From: a bacterium
GTDB lineage: Bacteria; Cyanobacteriota; Vampirovibrionia; Gastranaerophilales; Gastranaerophilaceae
Length of the DNA: 50,112 nt
Direction: 5' to 3'
Assembly (NCBI GenBank): GCA_017541465.1
Contig: JAFXYZ010000037.1
Span: 1 to 50,112, forward strand
The translations under genes and the position numbers were made by a program. Shown in pieces: positions 33,254 through 41,684 of this stretch (positions are counted from its first letter, which is position 1; every line of letters begins with the position of its first letter). Under the pieces are notes generated by a model. That model was not told the origin of the DNA. It was given only the letters and a program-made list of their open reading frames with translations, and ran no database searches.

Positions 33254-34453
33254 TTATTTGGTCATCGTATTTTTGTATTTCATAACAAATTCTATATCCT
33301 TATCCCCTCTGCCAGAGAGGTTTACAAGGATTTTTTTGTTCGGTTCTCTTTTGGCGAGTTTTAAGGCATAAGCGACCGCGTGAGAGCTTTCGAGCGCAGG
33401 AATAATTCCCTCTTCTCTTGAAAGTTCATAGAAAGCATTGATAGCCTCATCATCGGTGATTACGTCATATTTAACTCTGCCGATTTCGTGAAGGTAGCAG
33501 TGTTTCGGGCCTACGGCAGGATAATCAAGTCCGCTTGCAACAGAGTAAGCATTTTGAATATTTCCTTCCTCATCCTGCAAAACAAGTGATTTAAAGCCGT
33601 GGATAATACCTTCTTTTCCGTAAGTAATACTTGCAGCGTTATCTCCGACTTTTTCGCCCTTGCCTAACGGCTCAACACCGAAGAGTCTGACACTCTCATC
33701 TTCGAGAAATCCCGAGAACATACCGATAGCATTAGAGCCGCCGCCCACACAAGCAACAACGCAGTCAGGTAGTGTTTCGGCTTGTTCTAAAAACTGCGCT
33801 CTTGCTTCTGTGCCTATGACAGACTGAAAATGCTCTATGATTGTAGGGAAGGGGTGCGGGCCTACGGCAGAACCGATGGCATACATTGCGGTTTCATATT
33901 CTTTTGAATACGCAATAAATGCCTCATCAACCGCTTCTTTCAGCGTTTTTGTTCCGCTTTCGACCGATACGATATTGGCTCCGAGAATTTTCATTCTGTC
34001 AACATTCGGTTTTTCTTTGATAATATCAACTGCGCCCATATAAATATCACATTCAAGCCCCATAATAGCGGCTGCGGTAGCGGTTGCAACACCGTGCTGA
34101 CCTGCGCCTGTTTCGGCTATGAGCTTTTTCTTGCCCATCCTCTTCGCTAAAAGCGCTTCACCTAAAGAATGGTTGATTTTATGTGCGCCTGTATGATTTA
34201 AATCTTCACGCTTAAAATAAATATCAGCGCCGTATTTTTTGGATAAATTTTTTGCATAATATACAGGGCTCGGACGGCCTGCATAGTATTTTAAAAGATA
34301 ATTCAACTCCTGCTGAAAACTTACATCATTTATAGCTTCCTGAAAAGCCTTATAAATTCTGTCAAATTCCATTTTAAGATCATCGGGAAGGTAGTTGCCC
34401 CCGAATTTTCCGAAGTATCCCTGTTTGTCCGCAGTAAGTTTTTCCATAAGCAT
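33254..34453 (-). CDS. trpB: Tryptophan synthase beta chain
   Basis: PLP enzyme that condenses indole with serine to make tryptophan. The 399-residue TrpB1-type sequence has the PLP lysine K92 in [21 protein letters not shown], the phosphate-binding [12 protein letters not shown], and a C-terminal SGRGDKD. Start ATG 34453 is fixed by GGAGAG six bases upstream and overlaps the trpR stop by one base (TAATG). A longer frame to 34606 runs through trpR and is not real. No trpA or other trp genes are present here, so it may salvage free indole. Confidence 0.96.
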   Translation of the reverse strand: MLMEKLTADKQGYFGKFGGNYLPDDLKMEFDRIYKAFQEAINDVSFQQELNYLLKYYAGRPSPVYYAKNLSKKYGADIYFKREDLNHTGAHKINHSLGEALLAKRMGKKKLIAETGAGQHGVATATAAAIMGLECDIYMGAVDIIKEKPNVDRMKILGANIVSVESGTKTLKEAVDEAFIAYSKEYETAMYAIGSAVGPHPFPTIIEHFQSVIGTEARAQFLEQAETLPDCVVACVGGGSNAIGMFSGFLEDESVRLFGVEPLGKGEKVGDNAASITYGKEGIIHGFKSLVLQDEEGNIQNAYSVASGLDYPAVGPKHCYLHEIGRVKYDVITDDEAINAFYELSREEGIIPALESSHAVAYALKLAKREPNKKILVNLSGRGDKDIEFVMKYKNTMTK

Positions 34454-34746
34454 TATTTTCTCTCCTTTATCAAAATCTTGTTTGTAATAGCGTTTTTGTT
34501 TCTGAGAATTGCTGCGCCCCTTGTAATCTTGCAAAGACTGACGTGAAGCTCCTTCGCAATTTCTCTTTGTGTTACTCCGTTGTGGAGCAGGTTCAAAATA
34601 CGCCATCGTTTTGATAAAGCGTCTATTTCTGCATCAGTCAGCACTTCAAAGAGGAAGTTATAAACCTCTTCAGATGTTTTCATCTCACTTATTGCCTGAC
34701 ATATCTGCATAATATTATTATCTGTTTCTCTAATGTTACTATTCAT
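34453..34746 (-). CDS. trpR: TrpR-family tryptophan repressor
   Basis: A 97-residue helical repressor of the TrpR superfamily. [19 protein letters not shown] forms the helical core, and [23 protein letters not shown] the helix-turn-helix. KITRGA closely resembles the TITRGS of E. coli TrpR. It presumably binds DNA with tryptophan and represses its own operon with trpB. ATG 34746 lies six bases after a TATAGT box, so the message should be leaderless. The TTG at 34764 lies inside the promoter and is rejected. Confidence 0.85.
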   Translation of the reverse strand: MNSNIRETDNNIMQICQAISEMKTSEEVYNFLFEVLTDAEIDALSKRWRILNLLHNGVTQREIAKELHVSLCKITRGAAILRNKNAITNKILIKERK

Positions 34747-34788
34747 AGAAACACTATAAAACAATAGAATGTTTCTGTCAATAGTAAC
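34735..34788. promoter_or_regulatory. trpRB promoter inside a 54-bp interrupted palindrome
   Basis: On the minus strand the promoter is TTGACA (34776-34781), a 17-bp spacer, then TATAGT (34753-34758), then six bases to ATG 34746. It is enclosed by nested inverted repeats: GTTACTATT/AATAGTAAC (34735-34743 with 34780-34788), AGAAACA/TGTTTCT (34747-34753 with 34770-34776) and CTAT/ATAG (34754-34757 with 34764-34767). The outer arm extends into the trpR coding sequence. This is a strong candidate TrpR operator. Confidence 0.8.
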
Positions 34789-34811
34789 GCAGATAAAAAC
34801 TTAATAAAAGT

Positions 34812-35147
34812 TTAAATAAGGCCTTTTTGCTTTGCGATGAAGGAGGCTTCCGTTCTGTCGTTCGCCCCTAATTTATTGATTATGCTCGAAACATGCGCTT
34901 TTGCGGTCGAAAGAGATACGAAAAGCCTGTCTGAAATTTCCGCGTTATTTTTACCCTCCGCAAGAAACCTCAAAACCTCGAGTTCTCTTTTAGTGAGTGA
35001 AACTTTGTCCTCAGAGGTTTTGGTAATATATTTTGGCTCTGCGCGTTTAATTTTCTCTTCAAACTGTCTTGTAACCTTAGTCAGAGACTTGTTTATCTCG
35101 TCAAAATCTTCACAGTTTACCTTTTCAACACTGAAATTTATGCTCAT
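34812..35147 (-). CDS. LuxR/GerE-type HTH protein without a receiver domain
   Basis: A 111-residue protein. The first 45 residues are helical and unrecognised. Residues about 48-111 are a LuxR-type HTH (LTKRELEVLRFLAEGKNNAEISDRLFVSLSTAKAHVSSIINKLGANDR). The missing receiver means it is not directly controlled by a kinase; the N-terminal helices may mediate dimerisation. The HTH is related to that of the response regulator at 710 (shared RELEVL, GKNN-EIS). ATG has GGGAG a few bases upstream. It ends about 24 bp before the trpRB promoter region. Confidence 0.85.
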   Translation of the reverse strand: MSINFSVEKVNCEDFDEINKSLTKVTRQFEEKIKRAEPKYITKTSEDKVSLTKRELEVLRFLAEGKNNAEISDRLFVSLSTAKAHVSSIINKLGANDRTEASFIAKQKGLI

Positions 35148-35225
35148 ACTTTCTCCCGGTCTGAGAACATTATCTCATAAAATTGATTAAATTTCAGGGA
35201 ATATTTGCGCTTTGGTATAATTTTT

Positions 35226-38042
35226 TTACGATAAGTTTAAAGCCTTTAAGGTATTTGCGCTTCCGACTATCGAAGTTACCGGGGCAGAAGAAAAGACATA
35301 GTTTGCGCATGACTTCAAATCTTCGGCACTTACTTTATCAATAGCGTCAAGCATTAATTTTAACCGTTCTCTGCCGTAAAAATCGTTCTTTGATTCTGAT
35401 AAAAGCACTGTTTTATCCACTCTTGTCTCAATTCCTTCAAGAATTGCGTTTTTGAGGACAACCTTCGCCTGTTTGAGCTCATCCTCACTGACAGCCGTAG
35501 TTTTGAGCGCATTAACATGTTTATTAAAGCCTTCTAAAGATTTTGTGACATTTTCGTGTGAACTCTTGTCGTCATTTACGTTATCGGTTGTAGTTTTGAT
35601 ATATAAGTTTATAAATCCCGTATTCCCGACTTTTTCATATTGTGAACCTACGGCATAAGCGAGTTTTTGCTTTTCTCTTAAATCTTCAAACAGTCTTGAG
35701 GACATGCCGCCGCCCAAAAGAGTGTTCAAAAGCTGAATTTTCGCGTCATCTTCAATGTTTCCGCTTGTCTTAAACTTGTATCCCTGAGCAATACTCGTCT
35801 GGGCATTGTCCTCTTCAAAAACTACCGTCCTGGCTTCCCCTGAAGGGGTAAAAGTGTCGTCAAGAGTAATGTTAAACGGCTTAGAAGGGGAAATTGTATT
35901 CATCAGATTATAGGCAAAAATATTCTCGATTAACGGATTTTTGTCAGTCGGCGCACTCAGAGTTGAAGTAGCACAAGTGTTTTGAAACATTCTTGAATAT
36001 AATTCCTTTATGCGGTCAAGCGAAAGGTTATCTAGCTCAGAGATTACCTCCCGGTTTGTCTGTCCTATATTTAACCCCGGGAAAAGCTCCTTCATAAGTT
36101 TTGCATCGGGGCTCTGGTGTTCGGTCGAAAGAATATTTTTCGCTCTTGTTATTGATTTCTTCAGATCCTCCTGAGTAAACCTCGGATAGCGCATTATTTC
36201 GTTTATTGCGTTAAACGAATTTTGCATCTGGTTTTCGGGACATCTTGAAAAATAAGTCAGAGAGGAGGGTGTGAGGTTAAACTTCAGCTCGACATCGGCT
36301 TTTTCAAGCTGTGCGCTCATCGTTTGCTCATCTCTGTATAAAGAACCCGAATTGAGCAGGTCGTTTAAGACCAAAAGCTCGGCAGAGGACATATCCTTCA
36401 TCATCGGGAAGGTGTATTTTGTTGTGAATATTGCTTTATCGGTATTTACGGAGGGATTTACCGCTACCTGAATATTGTTTGGAAGGGTATATTCCCTTAC
36501 CTTTTCAAACATCGTTTTATTTTGGGCGGGTATTCCTTTAAAAGAAATTATATTCTTATTATAGTTATTTTTAATTGTCTCTTCGCTTGCACCTTTCGGA
36601 TGAACCAGGCAAAGAGAGGCTTTATTGAGGTCAAAGTATTTTGAATAGGCAGACATTAAATCATTAAACGAAATTGAATTGATTAATGCCTTATAATCCT
36701 GAGAGAGTGCCTTATTATTATACCTCAAACCCTCAAGAATAAAACCTGACAAGCCTGAAACCATTTCATTAGAGTCCTGAAGCCCGTTAAACACTTTTCT
36801 CTTCGCAATTTCAATTTCTTCGGTTGAAGGCGGATTATAAGCAAAATTTGAGATTTCCCTGTAGATTTCAGAGAGAATTTCCTCTGATTTTTCCTCGGGA
36901 GTGTTGAGGTTGAAAGAAAGGCACATTCTGTCATCATCAAGGTTTCCGACCTCTTCAAACTCAAAATTACCGCTGACGTGGTGTTTATCGAGCGCTTTTG
37001 TCAGACGTGCATTTTTAGAACCTTCAAACATGCTGACAAGAAGGGTAACAGCGAGCCTGTCTTTTAAATTTGCGTTCTCAGGTCCTGCAAACCCCAGAGA
37101 AATTGAAGTTCCTATGGCTTTATCTCTTAGAATATCCGTTCTTTTTGCGGAATCAAGCGGTTTTAATATTTCATGATTTTTCTCTGAGGGTTTTTGAGGG
37201 TTTTGTTTTGTATAGTATTTTGAAACAAGAGAAAGAGTTTTGTCCCTGTCTATGTCGCCGATAATTACCGTTGTTGCGTTATTGGGGGTGTAGTATGTGT
37301 TATAATAATTGATTAAATCATCTCTCGTAAGCGATTTTATGTTATCAATTCTGCCTGCAACCAAATCAGTTGAGGTTGAATTAATCTGAAATAAGTCCTT
37401 TATCATCTGACAATGGGCATAATTTGAGGCATCATCATCGTACATGTTTATCTCTGAACAGACAATTTCCTTCTCTTTTTCCATCTGCTCTTCAGGAAAA
37501 GTGGGGAATTGCACCTGCTCTGAGTTCAGTTTGATCAGCTCTTCAAGATTTTCCACTCCTAAAGCACTCTGAGCGTAATATGAAGTAACGTTATTTGCGG
37601 TATATGCGTTTGTGTAAGCGCCGATTTTGGCAAGTCGTTGGTTGTATTCCCTCGGTTTTAGACGCTCTGAGCCGTTAAAGAGGTTGTGCTCTATAAAATG
37701 GCTTATCCCTCTTTGGTTATCGGGTTCGTTGAAGCCCCCTGTTTTAAACAAGGTCTGCACCATCAAAGGTCCTTCTTTTTTGACAAGGACTACCTTTTGA
37801 CCGTTTGAGAGCTTAAATACCTCGGCTTTGTTTTCAACCCCGGGTATGGAAAATTCCGAAATTTTCGTATAAGCAACAGGGGTTCTTGCGTTTATCTGGC
37901 TGAAAGCGGAGTGAGTAGAAGGAAGAGAGTCCTTTTGGGCATAAGGAGGAAATGGCGAAACAGTATTTTGCACCTGTGTTTCAGGCTCAACATTACTGCC
38001 AAAATTGACATTATACAACTTTACAGGACTTACATTACTCAT
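35226..38042 (-). CDS. M16-family zinc metallopeptidase, two-domain form
   Basis: A 938-residue peptidase with both halves of the M16 clam-shell in one chain. The active half has the inverted zinc motif HFIEH (His115, Glu118, His119) and the distal ligand Glu197 in EIVCSEINM. The C-terminal half has the GGGMSSRLFEDLREKQKLAYAVGS stretch with the conserved Arg/Tyr. No signal peptide; the N-terminus contains NVNFGS, another lineage-type opening. Members degrade peptides or process precursors; its substrate is unknown. A TATAGT box ends 12 bases before the ATG and no ribosome-binding site is visible. Confidence 0.9.
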   Translation of the reverse strand: MSNVSPVKLYNVNFGSNVEPETQVQNTVSPFPPYAQKDSLPSTHSAFSQINARTPVAYTKISEFSIPGVENKAEVFKLSNGQKVVLVKKEGPLMVQTLFKTGGFNEPDNQRGISHFIEHNLFNGSERLKPREYNQRLAKIGAYTNAYTANNVTSYYAQSALGVENLEELIKLNSEQVQFPTFPEEQMEKEKEIVCSEINMYDDDASNYAHCQMIKDLFQINSTSTDLVAGRIDNIKSLTRDDLINYYNTYYTPNNATTVIIGDIDRDKTLSLVSKYYTKQNPQKPSEKNHEILKPLDSAKRTDILRDKAIGTSISLGFAGPENANLKDRLAVTLLVSMFEGSKNARLTKALDKHHVSGNFEFEEVGNLDDDRMCLSFNLNTPEEKSEEILSEIYREISNFAYNPPSTEEIEIAKRKVFNGLQDSNEMVSGLSGFILEGLRYNNKALSQDYKALINSISFNDLMSAYSKYFDLNKASLCLVHPKGASEETIKNNYNKNIISFKGIPAQNKTMFEKVREYTLPNNIQVAVNPSVNTDKAIFTTKYTFPMMKDMSSAELLVLNDLLNSGSLYRDEQTMSAQLEKADVELKFNLTPSSLTYFSRCPENQMQNSFNAINEIMRYPRFTQEDLKKSITRAKNILSTEHQSPDAKLMKELFPGLNIGQTNREVISELDNLSLDRIKELYSRMFQNTCATSTLSAPTDKNPLIENIFAYNLMNTISPSKPFNITLDDTFTPSGEARTVVFEEDNAQTSIAQGYKFKTSGNIEDDAKIQLLNTLLGGGMSSRLFEDLREKQKLAYAVGSQYEKVGNTGFINLYIKTTTDNVNDDKSSHENVTKSLEGFNKHVNALKTTAVSEDELKQAKVVLKNAILEGIETRVDKTVLLSESKNDFYGRERLKLMLDAIDKVSAEDLKSCANYVFSSAPVTSIVGSANTLKALNLS

Positions 38043-38314
38043 ATTAACCGCTTTACTATATATCTATAAACTGATTTCACCTTCAAAAAATAACAGTAAA
38101 TCAGGGCTTTTTTACAAAGATTAACATGAAAAAATACAATAATGTTAATTTATATTACAAAAATAGAACAAAAGTGTTAGAAGACAAAAACAGAGTGGCA
38201 ATACATGAGTGAAAGGAGAATTAAAACTCTGAAATTGAATTTAGACCTTTGAAAAAAGGATTAAATAAGTGTTTTCTCTCTCTCTTATTCCTCTCTCTAA
38301 TTTGTGGTAGACTT

Positions 38315-38340
38315 AACCGGCTTGCGTCGGTTTTTTTTTG
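38315..38340 (+). terminator. Solitary plus-strand terminator
   Basis: AACCGGC-ttgc-GTCGGTT hairpin followed by nine T residues. No protein gene lies upstream on this strand within the region, so it may end a small RNA beginning in 38150-38250. Confidence 0.65.
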
Positions 38341-38428
38341 CGGATTTTGGCTAGTGCGCCGTGTGAAACTGAACGAAGTTCAGTTGAACCCAGCACGACC
38401 ATGTGAAAAACTCGCTGAAGTGAAACAA

Positions 38429-38674
38429 TTTGCGAATAGCAAATTGAGAAACGGAATGCAAGAGTTTTGAACAGCCAAAATCCAAGACAGCGAAATTGCG
38501 GACGGACGGAGTGCGGAAGCGGGTGCGTTGGTGAAGCCAAAAGCAAGCGAACGGCTTGAAGGCGTGAAGCAATAATTCATATTTTGTTTTTTGCGAATAG
38601 CAAATTGAGAAACGGAATGCAAGAGTTTTGAACAGCCAAAATCCAAGACAGCGAAATTGCGGACGGACGGAGTG
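38429..38674. repeat. 85-bp exact direct repeat
   Basis: Bases 38429-38513 and 38590-38674 are identical (period 161 bp), starting TTTGCGAATAGC and ending GGACGGACGGAGTG. The intervening 76 bp contain similar GAAGC/AGCGAA blocks. Two copies only, with no array character. Confidence 0.85.
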
Positions 38675-38849
38675 AAACGAGTCCGGGGAGCGAGTGCGTA
38701 GTTGACGGCAACGAAGTGAAGTTCGTTCTGTTGACATTTTAATAATTAGTCCTGTTTTCTTTGTCATAGTCGACTCCTTTCTTATTAAAATACACAAAAA
38801 TACGCATAAACACGACTTTTATGCTATAATCAACTAAAAGGAAATAGGC

Positions 38850-39704
38850 ATGAAAAAAGAATTAATTATTAAATTAAGAAAAACTTTTGAAGAGGCTGCA
38901 TTTGATTATCAAGGGGTGGAATGTTGGTCAGCAAGAGAATTGCAGGTTTTATTAAACTATACTGAATGGCGTAATTTTGAAAATGTAATCAATAAGGCAA
39001 AAGATTCTTGTAAAACTGCTAAACAAGAAATATGTAATCATTTTGTTGACGTCAACAAAACGATAAAAATGCCTAAAAATGCAGAAAAAGAAATATCAGA
39101 TATTTTACTTACTAGGTATGCTTGTTATCTAATTGCTCAAAATGGTGACCCAAGAAAAGAAGAAATTGCATTTGCACAAAGTTATTTTGCAATTCAAACA
39201 AGGAAACAGGAAATCCTTGAAGAACGTATTTTATTAGCCGAAAGATTAGAAGCAAGAGAAAAACTTACTGCAACAGAGACAGAATTATCCGAATTAATAT
39301 ATGAAAAAGGTGTTGATAATAGTGGTTTTGCAAGAATCAGAAGCAAAGGCGATTGTGCTTTATTTGGCGGGAATAACACTTCAGAAATGAAAAGAAAATT
39401 AGGCATACCTGATAATAGACCATTAGCAGATTTTTTACCCACAATTACAATTAAAGCAAAGGATTTGGCTACTGAAATAACCAATTTTAATGTAAAGAAA
39501 AATGATTTATATGGTGAAAATTCTATTACAAATGAACATATTAAAAATAATAAAGAAGTAAGAGATTTATTAGGCAAGAGCGGAATAAAGCCTGAAGAAT
39601 TACCTCCAGAGGAAGATATTAAAAAACTCGCAAGAAAAGTTAAGGCAAATGAAAAAGAAATCGCTAAAACAAATTCATTCAACAAAACTCCTAAAAAGAA
39701 GTAA
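38850..39704 (+). CDS. dinD: DinD-family DNA-damage-inducible protein
   Basis: A 284-residue protein of the DinD family (Bro-N-related N-terminal domain). Hallmarks are GVECWSARELQVLLNYTEWRNFENVI near residues 22-47, KAKDSC, then LTRYACYLIAQNGDPRKEEIAFAQSYFA. In E. coli DinD inhibits RecA-mediated strand exchange; the role here is inferred. The gene is more AT-rich than its neighbours, sits in an accessory patch beside repeats, and is likely a late arrival. AAAGG/AGGAAATAGG precedes the ATG, with TATAAT further up. No LexA-type box was recognised. Confidence 0.88.
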   Translation: MKKELIIKLRKTFEEAAFDYQGVECWSARELQVLLNYTEWRNFENVINKAKDSCKTAKQEICNHFVDVNKTIKMPKNAEKEISDILLTRYACYLIAQNGDPRKEEIAFAQSYFAIQTRKQEILEERILLAERLEAREKLTATETELSELIYEKGVDNSGFARIRSKGDCALFGGNNTSEMKRKLGIPDNRPLADFLPTITIKAKDLATEITNFNVKKNDLYGENSITNEHIKNNKEVRDLLGKSGIKPEELPPEEDIKKLARKVKANEKEIAKTNSFNKTPKKK

Positions 39705-39890
39705 TTTATGCACATTTTCTATATTAGAAAATGCTTAAAATATAATCAAAATTGTTGAAGTAAAAATTCGAGTGTAGCAACATTATCTCCATTTTTTTAA
39801 TTTAAACAGACTAATTTTTTCATTTCATTGTTATTTTTTCAAAAAATATGGTAATATAATAAAGTATTTAGTTTATTGAGAGGTGTTGTT

Positions 39891-40756
39891 ATGTTTAATA
39901 TAAATAAAGACTTAATTTCTACCCCCCCTACTGCGATAATGGTTTAGAGGCTTGTAAATGTCATTCTGAACTTGTTTCAGAATCTCAAAATTTAAGAAAC
40001 ACTAAAGGAAACAACCCTCACCCTAACCCTCTCCCTCGGAGAGGGAATAAAGTTGGTTTTACGCTCGCAGAAACACTTATCACTCTTGTTATTGTCGGTG
40101 TTATTGCTGCGATAACTGTTCCAACACTAATTGTTAAATATCAGAAAGAACAAACAGTTACGAGGTTAAAGAAAGCTTATTCCTCTCTTGCGCAAATTAC
40201 TGCAAGAGCAATAGCCGATAACGGACCTATTACATCTTGGAAGGTTGAGAAAAACAAAACAAAAGAATTTGTAGATCAATATATGGCTCCATATTTGTCT
40301 GTCATGAAAAATTGCGGATATGAAACAACAGGAGCGTGTCGTTTTGAAGTTGGTTACTTAAAGGACAAAAAAAATAATACTAGAACTCTCATGGGTACAA
40401 ATTATTATAAATTAATTCTTCAAGATGGTACTGTTTTTATACTTAATACCAGTGCAAATACTGTAACAAAAAACAATATAACAATTCCAAGAAGTTGGAC
40501 ATCGATATTTATTGATATAAATGGACAAAAAGGTCCTAATGTTTTCGGGAAAGATTTATTTTATTATATATATAGAATACAAGAAGATAGGACTCCTATA
40601 GGTGGTGAAAATAATTCAGGTAAAATGATACCCTCTGGAGCTAATATGTCAAGAGAAGAAATGTTATCTGATTGTGCTAACAATGGTTCTGGCTGTGATT
40701 GTACTGCATTAATTATGAATGACGGTTGGCAAATCAAAGACGACTATCCGTGGTAA
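39891..40756 (+). CDS. Type IV prepilin-like protein, frame broken at a C7 tract
   Basis: The ATG at 39891 has GAGAGGTG five bases upstream and TATAAT at 39855-39860. It reads MFNINKDLISTPP and then meets seven C residues (39922-39928), after which that frame stops at 39945-39947. The pilin frame is open from 39908 and contains no ATG, GTG or TTG until 40283. It encodes a prepilin-peptidase site GFTLAE at 40055, a hydrophobic helix, and a tail ending NDGWQIKDDYPW. Eight Cs would give one 288-residue prepilin with a 56-residue leader, part of it coded by two palindromic repeats. Phase variation, decay or a base-calling error are all possible. Confidence 0.75.
39961..39986. repeat. Small palindrome in the prepilin leader (CHSELVSESQ-coding)
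   Basis: ATTCTGAA (39963-39970) and TTCAGAAT (39976-39983) form a hairpin. This TCATTCTGAACTTGTTTCAG-type element is widespread in bacterial genomes from recall. Here it is read in the prepilin frame. Confidence 0.55.
40015..40045. repeat. CCCTCA...CTCTCC...GAGAGGG repeat in the prepilin leader
   Basis: Same family as 129-161 and 46230-46265. It codes for NPHPNPLPRG in the prepilin frame, just before the peptidase site. Confidence 0.7.
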
Positions 40757-40780
40757 TAAAAAATCTCTCTTTCAACAAAC

Positions 40781-40811
40781 AAAGAGTGTCGGAAACACCG
40801 ACACTCTTTTT
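40781..40811 (+). terminator. Prepilin terminator
   Basis: AAAGAGTGTCGG pairs with CCGACACTCTTT around AAACA, followed by TTTTTG. It lies 24 bp after the prepilin stop. The remaining bases to 40972 show no gene. Confidence 0.92.
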
Positions 40812-40972
40812 GTTTATATTGAAAAAATAGCATTAACAAACCTTTCCACAATAAAAAGCAAAGAAACTCATGCTGCTGACAAGATGCAAGAGTTCTATAT
40901 TTCTTTTTCTCTATTGAAAAATAACACAAAGTCAATTACTATTTAATCTATTTTTTATTATATATAATGATT

Positions 40973-41587
40973 TTAATCTACTCTTAATAATTTCAAATAA
41001 TTTCTTAACTCTTTTATTAAAATATCTTGTTTATCCATAATTTTTTGCGTGCGTTCGTAACATTCAGTTTCTATTTTTACAGACTTAGGTATATCATTTC
41101 TTAGTCTATAATCAGGAAACAGATTAACATTTTTTTGTATATGCAATCTTATATCATCAAATTGCTTATACAAAGATTCTTCTATAAATGGAGCATATTT
41201 ATACAGTAAATTTTGAAAAGTGTATAACTTTTCTGCTGCTTCATTTCCTTTTTTTTGGTATACCTCTAATTGGGCTTCTTCATCAATAGGAATATTTTCA
41301 AATCCAATAGGAAATAATGCCGAACATTTTAATACTGCTTCAAAACTCTTTTCTGATAGTTCCTGATACATATTAAATTCTGCTTCAAATTGTGCTTTCG
41401 ATATATAATTCAATTTATCTTGTTTTGATTTAAGTTCTTCAATTTGTTTTTGAAATTCTGTTTTTTGTTTTTCTTTTATCCAATTAAAATAAATCGACCA
41501 AAGTACGCAAATACACAATGAAATTAAAATAGCAAAAGAGTCTGATATTCGAAATATCTGACCAATTGATAAAAATAATTCTTTCAT
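40973..41587 (-). CDS. Membrane-anchored coiled-coil protein of unknown function
   Basis: 204 residues with one membrane segment near the N-terminus (about 17-37: FAILISLCICVLWSIYF), then a coiled coil (about 38-60, KEKQKTEFQKQIEELKSKQDKL), then a helical domain (SKAQFEAEFNMYQELSEKSFEAV...). I recall similar sporadically distributed proteins of unknown role, but no named family. ATG has GAGGGG five bases upstream. AT-rich, and part of the same accessory patch as dinD. Confidence 0.75.
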   Translation of the reverse strand: MKELFLSIGQIFRISDSFAILISLCICVLWSIYFNWIKEKQKTEFQKQIEELKSKQDKLNYISKAQFEAEFNMYQELSEKSFEAVLKCSALFPIGFENIPIDEEAQLEVYQKKGNEAAEKLYTFQNLLYKYAPFIEESLYKQFDDIRLHIQKNVNLFPDYRLRNDIPKSVKIETECYERTQKIMDKQDILIKELRNYLKLLRVD

Positions 41588-41684
41588 TTATACCCCTCAT
41601 TATTGTTATAATTAAATAATATGATATGTCTTTATATACTACTTGAAAATTAAGAAATTCTTAATTTTTTATAACAACTAACCC

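Larger units (their letters stand above)
38043..38849. other. 807-bp gene-free repeat region
   Basis: No credible gene. It holds AT-rich DNA (38043-38300), a solitary plus-strand terminator (38315-38340), and a purine-rich, GC-richer block (38340-38735). That block contains an 85-bp direct repeat and several small hairpins (AACTGAAC/GTTCAGTT at about 38368-38386, AACGAA/TTCGTT at about 38710-38727). The dinD promoter follows (TATAAT about 38824-38829). Long minus-strand frames through the block only reflect the repeat. Confidence 0.7.

Noticed and set aside
34456-34606. N-terminal extension of trpB
   Set aside because: It overlaps trpR in another frame, and the ribosome-binding site fixes the start at 34453.
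38429-38674. CRISPR array
   Set aside because: Only two copies of an 85-bp unit with one 76-bp gap; repeat too long and no cas genes.
38249-38797. Several frames of 70-150 codons on both strands, with a repeated peptide
   Set aside because: They run through a terminator and the 85-bp direct repeat; the repeated peptide merely mirrors the DNA repeat.
40719-40946. 75-codon frame after the prepilin
   Set aside because: It spans the strong terminator at 40781-40811 and starts inside the prepilin gene.
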